Assembly: GCA_965249765.1 (NCBI GenBank)
Contig: CBDFMR010000005.1
Location: 806,001-870,000, forward strand
DNA from: CBDFMR01 sp965249765
GTDB taxonomy: Bacteria > Bacteroidota > Bacteroidia > Chitinophagales > Saprospiraceae
Length of the DNA: 64,000 bases
Direction of reading: 5' to 3'
The notes under the pieces are model-generated. The model was not told the DNA's origin, ran no database searches, and saw only the letters and a list, made by a program, of their open reading frames with translations. Numbering within the stretch: position 1 is the stretch's first letter; the number at the start of each line of letters is the position of its first letter. Below are positions 17,887 through 27,773 of the stretch, piece after piece. Both the position numbers and the translations under genes were made by a program.

Positions 17887-20800
17887 ATGAGGAATGTTTT
17901 ACTAACTACCATTTTACTACTATTTGTTTCATCACTAGCGATCTCCCAAACTTCACTTGAAGGTAAGGTGACCAACGCTGCGAGTGGGGAGACTCTACCC
18001 TTTGCTACCATTAAGTTGCTCAAGAATGAAGTATTCATGACGGGTACTGATACTGATCTTGATGGTAATTATAGTCTTGCTGGACTGGAACCCGGGACTT
18101 ATGAAGTCGAGGCTAGCTATGTGGGTTTTACACCCCAAAAGCAGGTTGGTGTTGTTGTTAAGGGTGGGAAATCAAATAGATTAGACTTTCAGATCACTGA
18201 AGGAGTACTCGCACAGACGATCGAGATTGTAGACTACAAAGTACCGCTCATAGAGCAGGACAATACAACTTCTGGTAAGACAGTAACAGCCGAGTCTATC
18301 AGAGCTTTGCCCACAAGGAGTGTAGCAGGGATTGCCGCAACGTCCGCTGGTCTTTCTGCTACGGAGGGAGGTGCAATATCGGTCAGAGGGTCAAGGACGG
18401 ATGCAACCTACTACTATATCGATGGTGTGAGGGTAAGTAGTGCCGCTATGATACCTACATCAGAAATAGAACAGATGCAGGTAATTACAGGAGGTATCGA
18501 AGCTCAGTATGGGGATGTTACAGGAGGTATCATTTCTGTTACATCAAAAGGACCATCACAAAGATTTTCCGGTGGTATAGAAGTAGAATCATCAGAACTC
18601 CTTGATGCTTATGGATCTAATCTATTTAGTGCCAACGTATCAGGACCCATAATGAAGAACAGTGAAGGGCGTTCAATCGTAGGCTTTAGATTAGCTGGTC
18701 AGTATAGAAAAGTTGATGACAACAGCCCCTCAGCATTTGGTGTTTACAGGTTGAGTGAAGATAAGATCGCTGCGTTAGAAACCAATCCTGTTACTAGAAT
18801 CAATAATTCCCTATTTCCTACAGCTGAGCTATTGACCAATGACGATATTCCATCTACTCTAGATGCAAGGCCTAATGATGACCTGACTCAGATAGACCTT
18901 ACGGGTAAGTTGGATGCTCGCCTAAGCGATAATATTGACATTACCTTGTCAGGAAGTTATGATGACAATCAGAATAGATTTACACCGAGTGGTGCATGGT
19001 CACTTTTAAATTGGACAAATAATCCTTACAACTATACCAAAGGATACAGAGGTAACTTTAGATTCCGTCACAAGCTAGGAAAACAAGGATATGGCGGAGC
19101 CCTTACTGATGAAGAAAAGGCTCAGAAAAACACCTCACTACGAAATGCACATTATTCATTGCAATTAGGGTATCAAAAAAGATTTAGCAATAGGGAAGAT
19201 TTTCGTCATGAGGACAATCTCTTTAGATATGGTTACTACGGTAAGACAGAGAGATCATGGATGCCGATTGCCGCCCCAGTACAAGATCCGACATCATGGG
19301 GTGGTATGCCGGTTCTGGATATTAACGGTGTCGCTTGGGATCACCAAGCGGACCTTAGGGCGGACGCCGATGAGGGTTTTCAAGCGGATGAAAGTATAAA
19401 TGCGGTGCTTGCAAGGTATAATATGAACAATGGCGACCCGACCGATGACTTGAATACAGCCTGGGGACTTTATAGCAACGTAGGTCAGGTTTATAATACA
19501 TTCCAAAAAGGCGAAAGCGACCGTTATACATTTAATATTACGAGTGGATTCGAGTTTTTACCAGGTGGTTCCGAAAACGGGAAGCACAACATACAACTTG
19601 GAGTCACTTACGAGCAAAGGCTTCAAAGATTATATTTTGTTGCACCTGAGAGACTTTGGGTAGCAGGGAGACTTTTGGCCAATAGTCACATTGCCGGTAT
19701 AGATACGACCGATGCCATAGGAACTTTTACACAAGATATACCTGGTTTTCCTGATGCTGAATTCATGCAATACCAGACGCTTGTTGATATGCAAAATTAT
19801 GGTGGTTTCAACCAGAGAGTAAGAGAAGCCTTTAATTTGTCAGTTAATGACTACATAAATATAGATGAAATTCATCCTGATGACCTTAGTCTTGATTTGT
19901 TTGATGCTTCTGAGCTCACTGATCAAGGTTTAATAGTATATTTTGGTTACGACTACTTAGGTAACAAGATAGGTGCCGGTACTAAGTTTGAGGATTTCTT
20001 CAGCGACACATTGGCCAATGGAAATAAACTCTTTACGGTAGCCCCTCTTCAACCAATTTATGGAGCTGCATACTTACAAGATAAGTTTACTTATAAAGAT
20101 ATCATCTTCAGAGTAGGTCTGAGATTGGATTACTATGATGCCAATACCAAGGTGCTTAAAGATCCATATGCTCTTTATGAAATCGAAACAGCATCGGGTC
20201 ATGCTCAGCGCACGGGACAGACAATGTCAGAATCTATCGGCGATGATTACAAAGTTTATGTGGCTGACCCTGAATCGGATCAAGTAGTAGGATATAGACA
20301 AGGTGACCAATGGTTCTTACCCAATGGCACAGCTGTGAGCAGTGGCGATTTGCTTTTTGAAGGTTTAGTTTATCCATCATATGTAGGCAGAGACCAAGGG
20401 AGAGAGTTGAATATTAGAGCTGATGGATTTGAAGTTAATTCATCCTTTGATGACTATGATCCTCAACTAAATTGGATGCCTAGATTGGCTTTCTCATTCC
20501 CGATATCAGAGGATGCCAATTTCTTTACCCATTACGACATCCTGGTGCAACGTCCACCATCTGCCACTGCAGCTACGGCGTTGAGTTACTATTACTTCGA
20601 AGACCCCAATAGAACCCCAGCTAATAATCCTAATCTCAAACCAGAGAAGACCATTGACTTTGAAGTAGGCTTCCAGCAAAAGTTGAGCAACAGTAGTGCT
20701 CTTAAAATGTCACTGTATTATAAAGAGTTGCGTGACATGATCCAGCGTAGGGTCTATCGTAACGTTGCCGTTCCCGTCAATCAGTATGAATCTACAAGTA

Positions 20801-21522
20801 ATATAGATTTTGGAACCGTAAAAGGATTTTCGTTGGGTTATGATAGAAGGAGAACAGGTAATCTTTTATTCAATGCAACTTATACCTTGCAGTTTGCGGA
20901 TGGCACAGGATCGGATGTAAACTCGTCGACAGGTATCAATTCAAGAGGAAACATTCGTACCTTATTGCCACTGAGTTTTGATGAAAGACACAGATTCACC
21001 GGTACCATAGATTACAGGTATTCGGAAGGAAAAAGATACAACGGGCCTAGAATAGCAGGGTTTGATATCTTCGCTAATACTGGAGTCAATTTCATTGCAA
21101 CAGCGGTTTCGGGTCGACCATATACGAGACGCTTGATTCCTACCGTGTTAGGAGGAAGTGGATATGTAGGGTCAATCAATGGTGCCAGACTGCCATGGCA
21201 ATTTGACCTCGATTTAAAACTAGATAAGAGATTTAAACTGAACCTCGGTGGTGAAGGGAGCCGGCCATTGCATGCCAATGTTTACATAAGAGTAGAAAAC
21301 CTTCTAGACACTAAAAATGTAATAGGTGTTTATGGGGCGTCAGGAGATCCCGATGATGATGGATTTATCGTTTCTGCCAATGGACAGGAGCAGCTTGCCG
21401 CCACACAGGCTTCTGGAAAAGATCCTTTGCTATATCTGACTTCTTATCAATGGAGAGTGCTCAATCCTGGAAACTATACACTTCCTAGAAGGATATTCCT
21501 GGGGGCCATATTTGACTTTTAA
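17887..21522 (+). CDS. TonB-dependent receptor with carboxypeptidase-like regulatory domain
   Basis: 1211 residues. Signal peptide at 1-20, CarboxypepD_reg-like domain at about 22-110 (LEGKVTNAASGETLPFATIKL), plug domain at about 130-230 (GGAISVRGSRTDATYYYIDGVRV), then a long beta-barrel ending in RRIFLGAIFDF with C-terminal Phe. It lacks a SusD-like partner next door. It is followed after 26 bases by a giant secreted protein and then by a PorV-like protein, so I infer it works with that cassette and not in classical glycan uptake. The substrate is unknown. Confidence 0.92.
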   Translation: MRNVLLTTILLLFVSSLAISQTSLEGKVTNAASGETLPFATIKLLKNEVFMTGTDTDLDGNYSLAGLEPGTYEVEASYVGFTPQKQVGVVVKGGKSNRLDFQITEGVLAQTIEIVDYKVPLIEQDNTTSGKTVTAESIRALPTRSVAGIAATSAGLSATEGGAISVRGSRTDATYYYIDGVRVSSAAMIPTSEIEQMQVITGGIEAQYGDVTGGIISVTSKGPSQRFSGGIEVESSELLDAYGSNLFSANVSGPIMKNSEGRSIVGFRLAGQYRKVDDNSPSAFGVYRLSEDKIAALETNPVTRINNSLFPTAELLTNDDIPSTLDARPNDDLTQIDLTGKLDARLSDNIDITLSGSYDDNQNRFTPSGAWSLLNWTNNPYNYTKGYRGNFRFRHKLGKQGYGGALTDEEKAQKNTSLRNAHYSLQLGYQKRFSNREDFRHEDNLFRYGYYGKTERSWMPIAAPVQDPTSWGGMPVLDINGVAWDHQADLRADADEGFQADESINAVLARYNMNNGDPTDDLNTAWGLYSNVGQVYNTFQKGESDRYTFNITSGFEFLPGGSENGKHNIQLGVTYEQRLQRLYFVAPERLWVAGRLLANSHIAGIDTTDAIGTFTQDIPGFPDAEFMQYQTLVDMQNYGGFNQRVREAFNLSVNDYINIDEIHPDDLSLDLFDASELTDQGLIVYFGYDYLGNKIGAGTKFEDFFSDTLANGNKLFTVAPLQPIYGAAYLQDKFTYKDIIFRVGLRLDYYDANTKVLKDPYALYEIETASGHAQRTGQTMSESIGDDYKVYVADPESDQVVGYRQGDQWFLPNGTAVSSGDLLFEGLVYPSYVGRDQGRELNIRADGFEVNSSFDDYDPQLNWMPRLAFSFPISEDANFFTHYDILVQRPPSATAATALSYYYFEDPNRTPANNPNLKPEKTIDFEVGFQQKLSNSSALKMSLYYKELRDMIQRRVYRNVAVPVNQYESTSNIDFGTVKGFSLGYDRRRTGNLLFNATYTLQFADGTGSDVNSSTGINSRGNIRTLLPLSFDERHRFTGTIDYRYSEGKRYNGPRIAGFDIFANTGVNFIATAVSGRPYTRRLIPTVLGGSGYVGSINGARLPWQFDLDLKLDKRFKLNLGGEGSRPLHANVYIRVENLLDTKNVIGVYGASGDPDDDGFIVSANGQEQLAATQASGKDPLLYLTSYQWRVLNPGNYTLPRRIFLGAIFDF

Positions 21523-21548
21523 TAAAAAATAAAATACACAATCATCTT

Positions 21549-24500
21549 ATGTTAAGTAAAATGAAAATCGTAATAATTGCCTTGTGCATTTTCGTAGGTT
21601 TTGAGGCTTCAGGACATATCAATCCTAATGCACGTAAATCTACAACAAGCAATACTTTTATCAATTTTAGAGAAGATTGTACTGCCGCAACCACGCTTAC
21701 TATACAAAACATCAATAATGTTCGCGCGACCTTGTTTGTCGGTGGTGACGTATGGTGGGATTTGCAGAATGGTGGATATATCGTTCCAGTACCGGAGGTG
21801 ATCTCTGATGGAGTTTCTTCGATTTTTGCCGGAGGTGTTTGGATTGGAGGTCGAGATCCTGCAGGAAACTTAAAGATAGCTGCCGGACCCAATGGTGCAT
21901 ATTCTGGTATCAACGGTACTGATTGGTATCCTGGTCCACTAACACCAGATCTAGGATCGACATCAAAAGATACTTGTGAAAACTGGGATAGATTTTTCGA
22001 AGTACAAGGAGAGAATATTCTCAAAACAGTAGCTTTATGGAACAATGATGGACCAGTGTTGGAAGAAGATGTAATCCCTGAGGACGTTAAATTCTGGCCT
22101 GGAAAAGGGAATCCCTTTTGGCTGGATAAGTTTGACTTCCCACTTCCTACATCAGGTCAAGGTTTGGGTAATTTCTGGGATGAAGACCAAGACGGCGACT
22201 ATGACCCTAGAAGGGGAGATTTTCCATTAATTGACATAAGAGGATGTGAACCGAATGACAGAGAAGAAGCTGTTCAATTGCTGCCCGATGAGATGATTTT
22301 CTGGATATATAACGACAACGGAGGGCCCCATCCGGTATCTCAAGGAAATAATATCAGAATGGAGGTACAGGTACAGGCCTTTGCCTATGCTACCAACGAT
22401 GCAATCAATGATATGACATTCCAGAGGTATAAACTTATCAATAGAGCCACTACAGATATACTAGATTGTTACTTTGCCATGTGGGTGGATCCTGATCTTG
22501 GATGCCATGAAGATGACTACATAGGTTGTGACTTAGATCGAAGTTTAATGTACATCTACAACGAAGATGTCCTAGATGGACAACCCGGATGTTCATGTGC
22601 AAATGGTGTAAACACTTATTGTGATGAGGTGCCGATTTTGGGAGTGGATTACTTCAGAGGTCCTCTTGCACCTAGGGTATGGTGCCCAGATGATCCGACA
22701 ATGTTGTGTGAGCCCGAGCCTGGAACTGGAAATGTAGATACTCTAGTAGAAATCGGCATGTCAAGATTTATGTATTATAACAATAACATTGGTCCTCAAC
22801 CGCCGGCAACAACAGACCCGGATACGGATGATGAGTTCTATGGTTACCTAAGAGGATTCTGGAAAGATGGTAGTCCACTTACTTTTGGTGGAAGTGGATA
22901 TGATATTAATAGTACGGAAACGGTTAGGTATGCTTTTACTGATAGACCGGATAACTCTACAGGGTGGTCCATGTGTACGTCAAGCGTCACTAGTGGAGAT
23001 AGAAGAACACTTCAGACAACTGGTCCCCTTCTACTACAGCCAGGCGCTGTGAATGAGCTAATTATAGGTGCTGTATGGGTGCCAGACATAGATTACCCAT
23101 GTCCTGATATTACCAGATTATTGAATGCTGATGACCTCGCTCAGAACCTTTTTGATAATTGCTTTGACATTAAAGATGGTCCTGATGCACCTGATGTAGC
23201 TTTGGTAGAATTGGATAGAGAGGTTATTATAGTATTATCAAACGATACTCTCTCATCAAACAACAAGTTTGAGTCATATGAGGAAATTGATATCAATGCT
23301 CCGGTAGGAGTAGAAGATAGCATCTATAGATTTGAGGGCTATCAAATTTATCAATTGGCCAGTCCTACAGTGACTGTTCAGGAATTGAATGACGCATCAA
23401 AAGCTAAGGTGATCTATCAATCAGACCTTGACAATGACGTGGTGAAATTATACAATTGGACGAGTACCAATAATCCTCTACCCGGTGGACCAAGGGTGTG
23501 GGCTGATGAATTGAAAGTAGATGCTGCCAATGCTGGAATTAGAAAGAGTTTTAGAGTTACTCAAGATGCCTTTGCTACGGATGATAAAAGATTGATCAAT
23601 CATAAGAAGTATTATTTCATGGCCTTGGCTTATGCTTTTAATACATATGATGAGAACAATTTTAATTTGAATGACGAGACTGGCCAGCCAAGACCATTCT
23701 GTCAAGGTCGTAGAAATATAGCCACATATACTGCAATTCCTCGACCTATTCTATATCAGGATCAGAAAGTACAGTTTGGTGACGGCCCTGTCGTTACTCG
23801 ATTGTCGGGCGAAGGTGTTGGATCAAATGTGGTAGAGATGTCTGATGATATGTATAATAGGATATTAGATGGTACCACTGATGGCAAAATAAGTTATAAA
23901 CCAGGTCTTGGACCTGTAACAGTGGAAGTTTATAACCCTCTGGATATCGTTAGTGAGAAATTTAGACTGTCGATAGATGGAAACTTTCTTGGTGGTGCTT
24001 TCTGTGGTTTAGATGAAGGTGCAACATGGAAGCTGGAAAATCTTTCTTCTGGTGAAGTTATCAACTCTGATGCTACCATAGACCAGCTCAATGAGCAACT
24101 GATTAATAAGTATGGATTTTCAGTAAGTATCGCACAATCGGGCAATCCTGGAAGCCTTAGTAATGAAAACAATGGAGCTCTAGACATTTTAGTTGATTAT
24201 GAAAATGAAACTGGTAGCTCTTGGTATTTTGGTATTCCTGATGGTGGTGGCAACTTAGGTGAGCAATTGGGTTCCCTGGGAGGAGCATTGAATTTTCTAA
24301 AAACAGCTGACGGAGAAGCTGATGAGGCACGTGACCCCAATCAGGCTTTTAGTAGTATGGGTAATGGAAGTTGGTATCCGTTTATTCTAGCTGATTACAG
24401 AGTTCCAGGACCAGCAGAAATACCTTTTTATATCACTCCAGCATGGAAGGACAACAAGGGCCACAGTTTCTTACAGAGTAGGACAGGTCTCGATGATCTC

Positions 24501-25607
24501 AATAATGTGGATATTATCTTTACATCTGATAAGAGCAAGTGGAGTCGATGTGCTGTAGTAGAAACAGCAACCCAAGATCATATTTTAGCTGGGTTTGCTA
24601 CAGTAGGTAATACGGGTCAGTTCGACTTGAGACAAAGCCCCTCGGTTGACAAGAATGGGCAACCAGATGGTGATGGCATGGGTATGGGATGGTTCCCTGG
24701 GTATGCTGTAAATGTCGAAACAGGCAAACGTTTGAATATTTTCTTTGGAGAAAATTCAACCTACAATGAAAACTATCTTGAATACCTCGACAATGGCGAA
24801 GCAATAGGAGCTGACATGATTTTTAATCCTAGTAGTCAGATAGTCGCTGATGTAGTTAATGGTCAAGGTGGTCTTGGGGTTTGGAACATTGTCGCTGGTG
24901 GAGGTCATATGATTTATGTGACACGTCAAGAATATGATGAATGTGCTCAGATCAGATCGAGTCTAGCACCAGGACAGTTATTTACCGAGAAATTTGATGC
25001 ACTTGAGTTAGTGACATGGTCATCTATGGCTATGACCAGAGGTGCTACTCTTTCGTTGGACAATGGTCTGATACCTAATGACCTTACCGTGAAACTAAGA
25101 GTTGAGAAGCCATATAGTAGAGAGAAGATAGTAGAGTTTGGTATTTCTAGTTGCAAGACTATTGATGCCTTGCCAGTTTATGAGTTGGATTTCACAGGAT
25201 TCCAGCCGACAGATCCGCTACCTGAAGAGTTTGATAATATCCTGTCAGAGGTCAATGTGGTACCAAATCCGTACTACGCTTACTCTGCATATGAAACATC
25301 TCAGTTTGACAACTTTGTCAAGATTACCAATCTACCGGATAGATCTACAGTTACTATCTATTCACTAGATGGTAAGTTTATCAGAGAGTACAAACGTGAC
25401 GAGATAGAATTACCCAGTGCTGGATCTAATCCTGGAACAAGAAGTCATCAAACAGCTCCCGACGTAACATGGGATATGAGAAACTTCGCTGGTATTCCTA
25501 TCGCAAGTGGAGTTTATCTTATACATATCAGTGCACCTGATTTTGGTGTTGAAAGAACCATTAAGTGGTTTGGAATAAATAGAAAATTTGATCCCACGGG
25601 ATTATAA
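21549..25607 (+). CDS. Very large secreted protein with FlgD/T9SS-like C-terminus
   Basis: 1352 residues. Signal peptide-like start (MLSKMKIVIIALCIFVGFEASG). The N-terminal ~120 residues have a recurrent Bacteroidota pattern: INNVRATLFVGGDVWWDL, then IFAGGVWIGGRDPAGNLKIAAG and DWYPGPL. An acidic Asp-rich stretch (DEDQDGDYDP) suggests a calcium site. The last ~90 residues hold VVPNPYYAYS, then VTIYSLDGKFIREY, then ASGVYLIHIS, like FlgD-type Ig and T9SS C-terminal domains, but end in a longer tail (IKWFGINRKFDPTGL). I cannot assign a catalytic function. It lies between a TonB receptor and a PorV-like gene, so export by the T9SS is likely. Confidence 0.85.
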   Translation: MLSKMKIVIIALCIFVGFEASGHINPNARKSTTSNTFINFREDCTAATTLTIQNINNVRATLFVGGDVWWDLQNGGYIVPVPEVISDGVSSIFAGGVWIGGRDPAGNLKIAAGPNGAYSGINGTDWYPGPLTPDLGSTSKDTCENWDRFFEVQGENILKTVALWNNDGPVLEEDVIPEDVKFWPGKGNPFWLDKFDFPLPTSGQGLGNFWDEDQDGDYDPRRGDFPLIDIRGCEPNDREEAVQLLPDEMIFWIYNDNGGPHPVSQGNNIRMEVQVQAFAYATNDAINDMTFQRYKLINRATTDILDCYFAMWVDPDLGCHEDDYIGCDLDRSLMYIYNEDVLDGQPGCSCANGVNTYCDEVPILGVDYFRGPLAPRVWCPDDPTMLCEPEPGTGNVDTLVEIGMSRFMYYNNNIGPQPPATTDPDTDDEFYGYLRGFWKDGSPLTFGGSGYDINSTETVRYAFTDRPDNSTGWSMCTSSVTSGDRRTLQTTGPLLLQPGAVNELIIGAVWVPDIDYPCPDITRLLNADDLAQNLFDNCFDIKDGPDAPDVALVELDREVIIVLSNDTLSSNNKFESYEEIDINAPVGVEDSIYRFEGYQIYQLASPTVTVQELNDASKAKVIYQSDLDNDVVKLYNWTSTNNPLPGGPRVWADELKVDAANAGIRKSFRVTQDAFATDDKRLINHKKYYFMALAYAFNTYDENNFNLNDETGQPRPFCQGRRNIATYTAIPRPILYQDQKVQFGDGPVVTRLSGEGVGSNVVEMSDDMYNRILDGTTDGKISYKPGLGPVTVEVYNPLDIVSEKFRLSIDGNFLGGAFCGLDEGATWKLENLSSGEVINSDATIDQLNEQLINKYGFSVSIAQSGNPGSLSNENNGALDILVDYENETGSSWYFGIPDGGGNLGEQLGSLGGALNFLKTADGEADEARDPNQAFSSMGNGSWYPFILADYRVPGPAEIPFYITPAWKDNKGHSFLQSRTGLDDLNNVDIIFTSDKSKWSRCAVVETATQDHILAGFATVGNTGQFDLRQSPSVDKNGQPDGDGMGMGWFPGYAVNVETGKRLNIFFGENSTYNENYLEYLDNGEAIGADMIFNPSSQIVADVVNGQGGLGVWNIVAGGGHMIYVTRQEYDECAQIRSSLAPGQLFTEKFDALELVTWSSMAMTRGATLSLDNGLIPNDLTVKLRVEKPYSREKIVEFGISSCKTIDALPVYELDFTGFQPTDPLPEEFDNILSEVNVVPNPYYAYSAYETSQFDNFVKITNLPDRSTVTIYSLDGKFIREYKRDEIELPSAGSNPGTRSHQTAPDVTWDMRNFAGIPIASGVYLIHISAPDFGVERTIKWFGINRKFDPTGL

Positions 25608-25676
25608 AAATAACTTCTGTACCTGAGAGATTTATTCTCTTTGGTACATTTTATCTGAAAACGGAAACTAATTAGA

Positions 25677-26732
25677 ATGATGAGAAACTTCTACAACATA
25701 ATAATACTTCTATGTATCAGTCTTATGACTACAGATGCATGGTGTGGTAATCCTGATAGACAGGGTGAAGCAGGAGCCGGTGAACTACTATTTAATCCAT
25801 GGGCCAGAAGTGCGGGTCTCCATTCGATGAATACATCATCGGTGTTTGGTGTAGAAGCCATGCGTGTCAATATTGCGGGTATGGGGAGAATAGATGGCTC
25901 AGAGCTGGTAATAGCAAATACCAGACTTTTTGAGGGTTCCACCTTGAAGCTCAACTCACTGGGTTATGTTACCCGTGTTGGTGGCAGTGGTGCATTTGGA
26001 CTTACATTGACTACAGTGGATTTTGGAGAGATTCCTATTACGACTACTAATCAACCAGAAGGAACAGGTGGCTTTTTCTCACCGAGTTTTTTCCAGCTGG
26101 GTCTGGGATACGCTTATACTTATGAAAACAAAATCTCAGTCGGTCTACTAGTACGCGGAGTCACGGAAAGTCTACCTGATGTATCAGCCTTTGGACTTGC
26201 CTTAGATGCGGGAGTACAATATGTTTCCGGCGAGAGAGATGAATTTAAGTTGGGTATTGCGTTGCGTAATATTGGAGCTCCTATGTCATTTGGTGGCGAA
26301 GGACTTTCATTTCAGACGAGCAATCCTGAGGGTCCACCAGATTACTTGATTACTGTTGATCAGAGATCAGAGGGCTTTGAATTACCGTCTACTCTCAATA
26401 TAGGACTGTCATATGATTACTACGTTCAGGATGATATATTTATCAGAGGACTAGGAAATTTTACATCTAATGCATTTTCAAGAGATCAGATAGGAGCTGG
26501 ACTTGAAGGTTATTTCTTTGAGAAATTCATGTTGAGATTAGCTTATAAATCCGAATTAGGATCATCTGATGCAGTAAGTGGTAACAATATTTATACAGGT
26601 TTGGCAGGAGGCGCATCTGTGTTGGTTCCTCTCAAGAAAGATAGTGATAATAAAGTAGGATTTGACTATGCATACAGGGTTACTGATCCGTTTAGAGGTT
26701 CGCACAACTTTTCGGTAAGATTGCTGTTCTAA
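25677..26732 (+). CDS. PorV/PorQ-family outer-membrane barrel protein
   Basis: 351 residues. Signal peptide at 1-22 (cleavage near AWC-GNP), then GEAGAGELLFNPWARSAGLHSMNTSSVFGVEAMRVNIAGMGR, the N-terminal hatch region of PorV/PorQ proteins of the FadL superfamily. The rest alternates barrel strands and ends SVRLLF. PorV shuttles T9SS cargo from the translocon to the attachment complex. Its position behind the giant secreted protein suggests a dedicated cargo-handling role. It is followed by a terminator at 26795. Confidence 0.87.
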   Translation: MMRNFYNIIILLCISLMTTDAWCGNPDRQGEAGAGELLFNPWARSAGLHSMNTSSVFGVEAMRVNIAGMGRIDGSELVIANTRLFEGSTLKLNSLGYVTRVGGSGAFGLTLTTVDFGEIPITTTNQPEGTGGFFSPSFFQLGLGYAYTYENKISVGLLVRGVTESLPDVSAFGLALDAGVQYVSGERDEFKLGIALRNIGAPMSFGGEGLSFQTSNPEGPPDYLITVDQRSEGFELPSTLNIGLSYDYYVQDDIFIRGLGNFTSNAFSRDQIGAGLEGYFFEKFMLRLAYKSELGSSDAVSGNNIYTGLAGGASVLVPLKKDSDNKVGFDYAYRVTDPFRGSHNFSVRLLF

Positions 26733-26762
26733 CCAAGCAAGTATTGACCTTGCACTACTAAT

Positions 26763-26780
26763 TGCGTATATTTATACGCA
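26763..26780. promoter_or_regulatory. 18-base perfect inverted repeat upstream of greA
   Basis: TGCGTATA-TT-TATACGCA is an 8+8 palindrome with a 2-base centre. It could be an operator, a short hairpin, or part of a promoter. A related GCGTATATTTT occurs at about 17836, upstream of the TonB receptor gene, but without the second arm. Confidence 0.3.
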
Positions 26781-26794
26781 GAAAAAGAGCTAAT

Positions 26795-26832
26795 GAAGGC
26801 GTTTCTATCTTATGATAGAGACGTTTTCTCAT
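26795..26832 (+). terminator. Rho-independent terminator after PorV-like gene
   Basis: A stem of about 15 pairs including a few G-U (GAAGGCGTTTCTATC with GATAGAGACGTTTTC) closes a TTAT loop and is followed by CATTTT. It ends the receptor/secreted/PorV transcription unit before greA. Confidence 0.7.
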
Positions 26833-26860
26833 TTTAATAAAGTAGATAAAAACTAGGAAA

Positions 26861-27334
26861 ATGAGTCAGTTTAATTACCTCACACAAGAGGGATATGACA
26901 AGTTAAAAGCAGAGCTTGATGAGCTAAAAACGAATGGTAGAAATGACGCTGCAAAAGCCATAGCTGAAGCCAGAGAAAAAGGAGACCTGTCAGAGAATGC
27001 CGAGTATGACGCGGCCAAAGATGCTCAAGGGATGCTCGAGATGAAGATAAATCAACTCGAGAAAGTAATGGCTAGCTGTAGAATAGTTGATGCGTCGCAG
27101 TTGGACAGTTCTAAAGTGACCATTCTGTCCAACGTCACTATAGAGAATTCCAGAAATGGCAAAGAGACCACTTACCAGCTCGTGTCTGAAGCAGAAGCTG
27201 ACATTAAAGTAAAGAAGATTTCAGTAGACTCACCTATAGGGAAAGGACTATTGGGAAAGAAGAAAGGAGATATAGCAATGATAGATACTCCAGGAGGGCA
27301 AATAAAATTTGTAATCAAGAAAATTAATCTTTAA
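26861..27334 (+). CDS. greA: Transcription elongation factor GreA
   Basis: 157 residues, the usual size. The N-terminal coiled coil carries the GDLSENAEYDAAKDAQG tip motif with the acidic residues that stimulate RNA polymerase cleavage of backtracked transcripts. The C-terminal FKBP-like globule ends PGGQIKFVIKKI. Its TAA shares an A with the ATG of the HIT gene (TAATG), indicating coupling. Confidence 0.96.
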   Translation: MSQFNYLTQEGYDKLKAELDELKTNGRNDAAKAIAEAREKGDLSENAEYDAAKDAQGMLEMKINQLEKVMASCRIVDASQLDSSKVTILSNVTIENSRNGKETTYQLVSEAEADIKVKKISVDSPIGKGLLGKKKGDIAMIDTPGGQIKFVIKKINL

Positions 27335-27732
27335 TGTCAAGCGCCTTTAGTAAAATAGTAGCGGGAGAGATTCCTTGCCATAAAATTGCAGAAGACAACA
27401 GATGTCTGGCTTTCCTTGATATAAACCCACTGAGAGAGGGTCATACTCTTGTCATTCCTAAGGAGGAGGTAGATTACTTGTTTGATATAGAGGATGATCT
27501 TTTGTCTCACATGATGATATTTGCAAAGAAAGTATCCTCTGCCATCGAGAAAGCTGTAGAATGTGAAAGAATCGGTGTCACAGTCATAGGACTGGAAGTA
27601 CCTCATGCTCACATTCACCTTATACCTATCGATGGCATTATGGACATGGATTTCTCAAAACCCAAGCTGGTGCTAACCCCGGAGGAATTTAAAGCCATTG
27701 CAGAGAATATTTCTGCGAATATCTTATTATGA
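27334..27732 (+). CDS. HIT-family nucleotide-binding protein
   Basis: 132 residues. The histidine triad motif HAHIHLIP is near residues 91-98, and the N-terminal FSKIVAGEIPCHKIAED is typical of the HINT/HIT branch. These proteins hydrolyse purine nucleoside phosphoramidates or dinucleotides. It overlaps greA by one base and precedes mnmG by 41 bases. Confidence 0.92.
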   Translation: MSSAFSKIVAGEIPCHKIAEDNRCLAFLDINPLREGHTLVIPKEEVDYLFDIEDDLLSHMMIFAKKVSSAIEKAVECERIGVTVIGLEVPHAHIHLIPIDGIMDMDFSKPKLVLTPEEFKAIAENISANILL

Positions 27733-27773
27733 TACTTCTTACCAACAACTCTATTATTCAACAACTCAAGTAG

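Noticed and set aside
21542..22045. A 167-codon antisense frame at the start of the giant secreted protein gene
   Set aside because: Overlaps a clear signal peptide and domain on the plus strand; composition is not protein-like.
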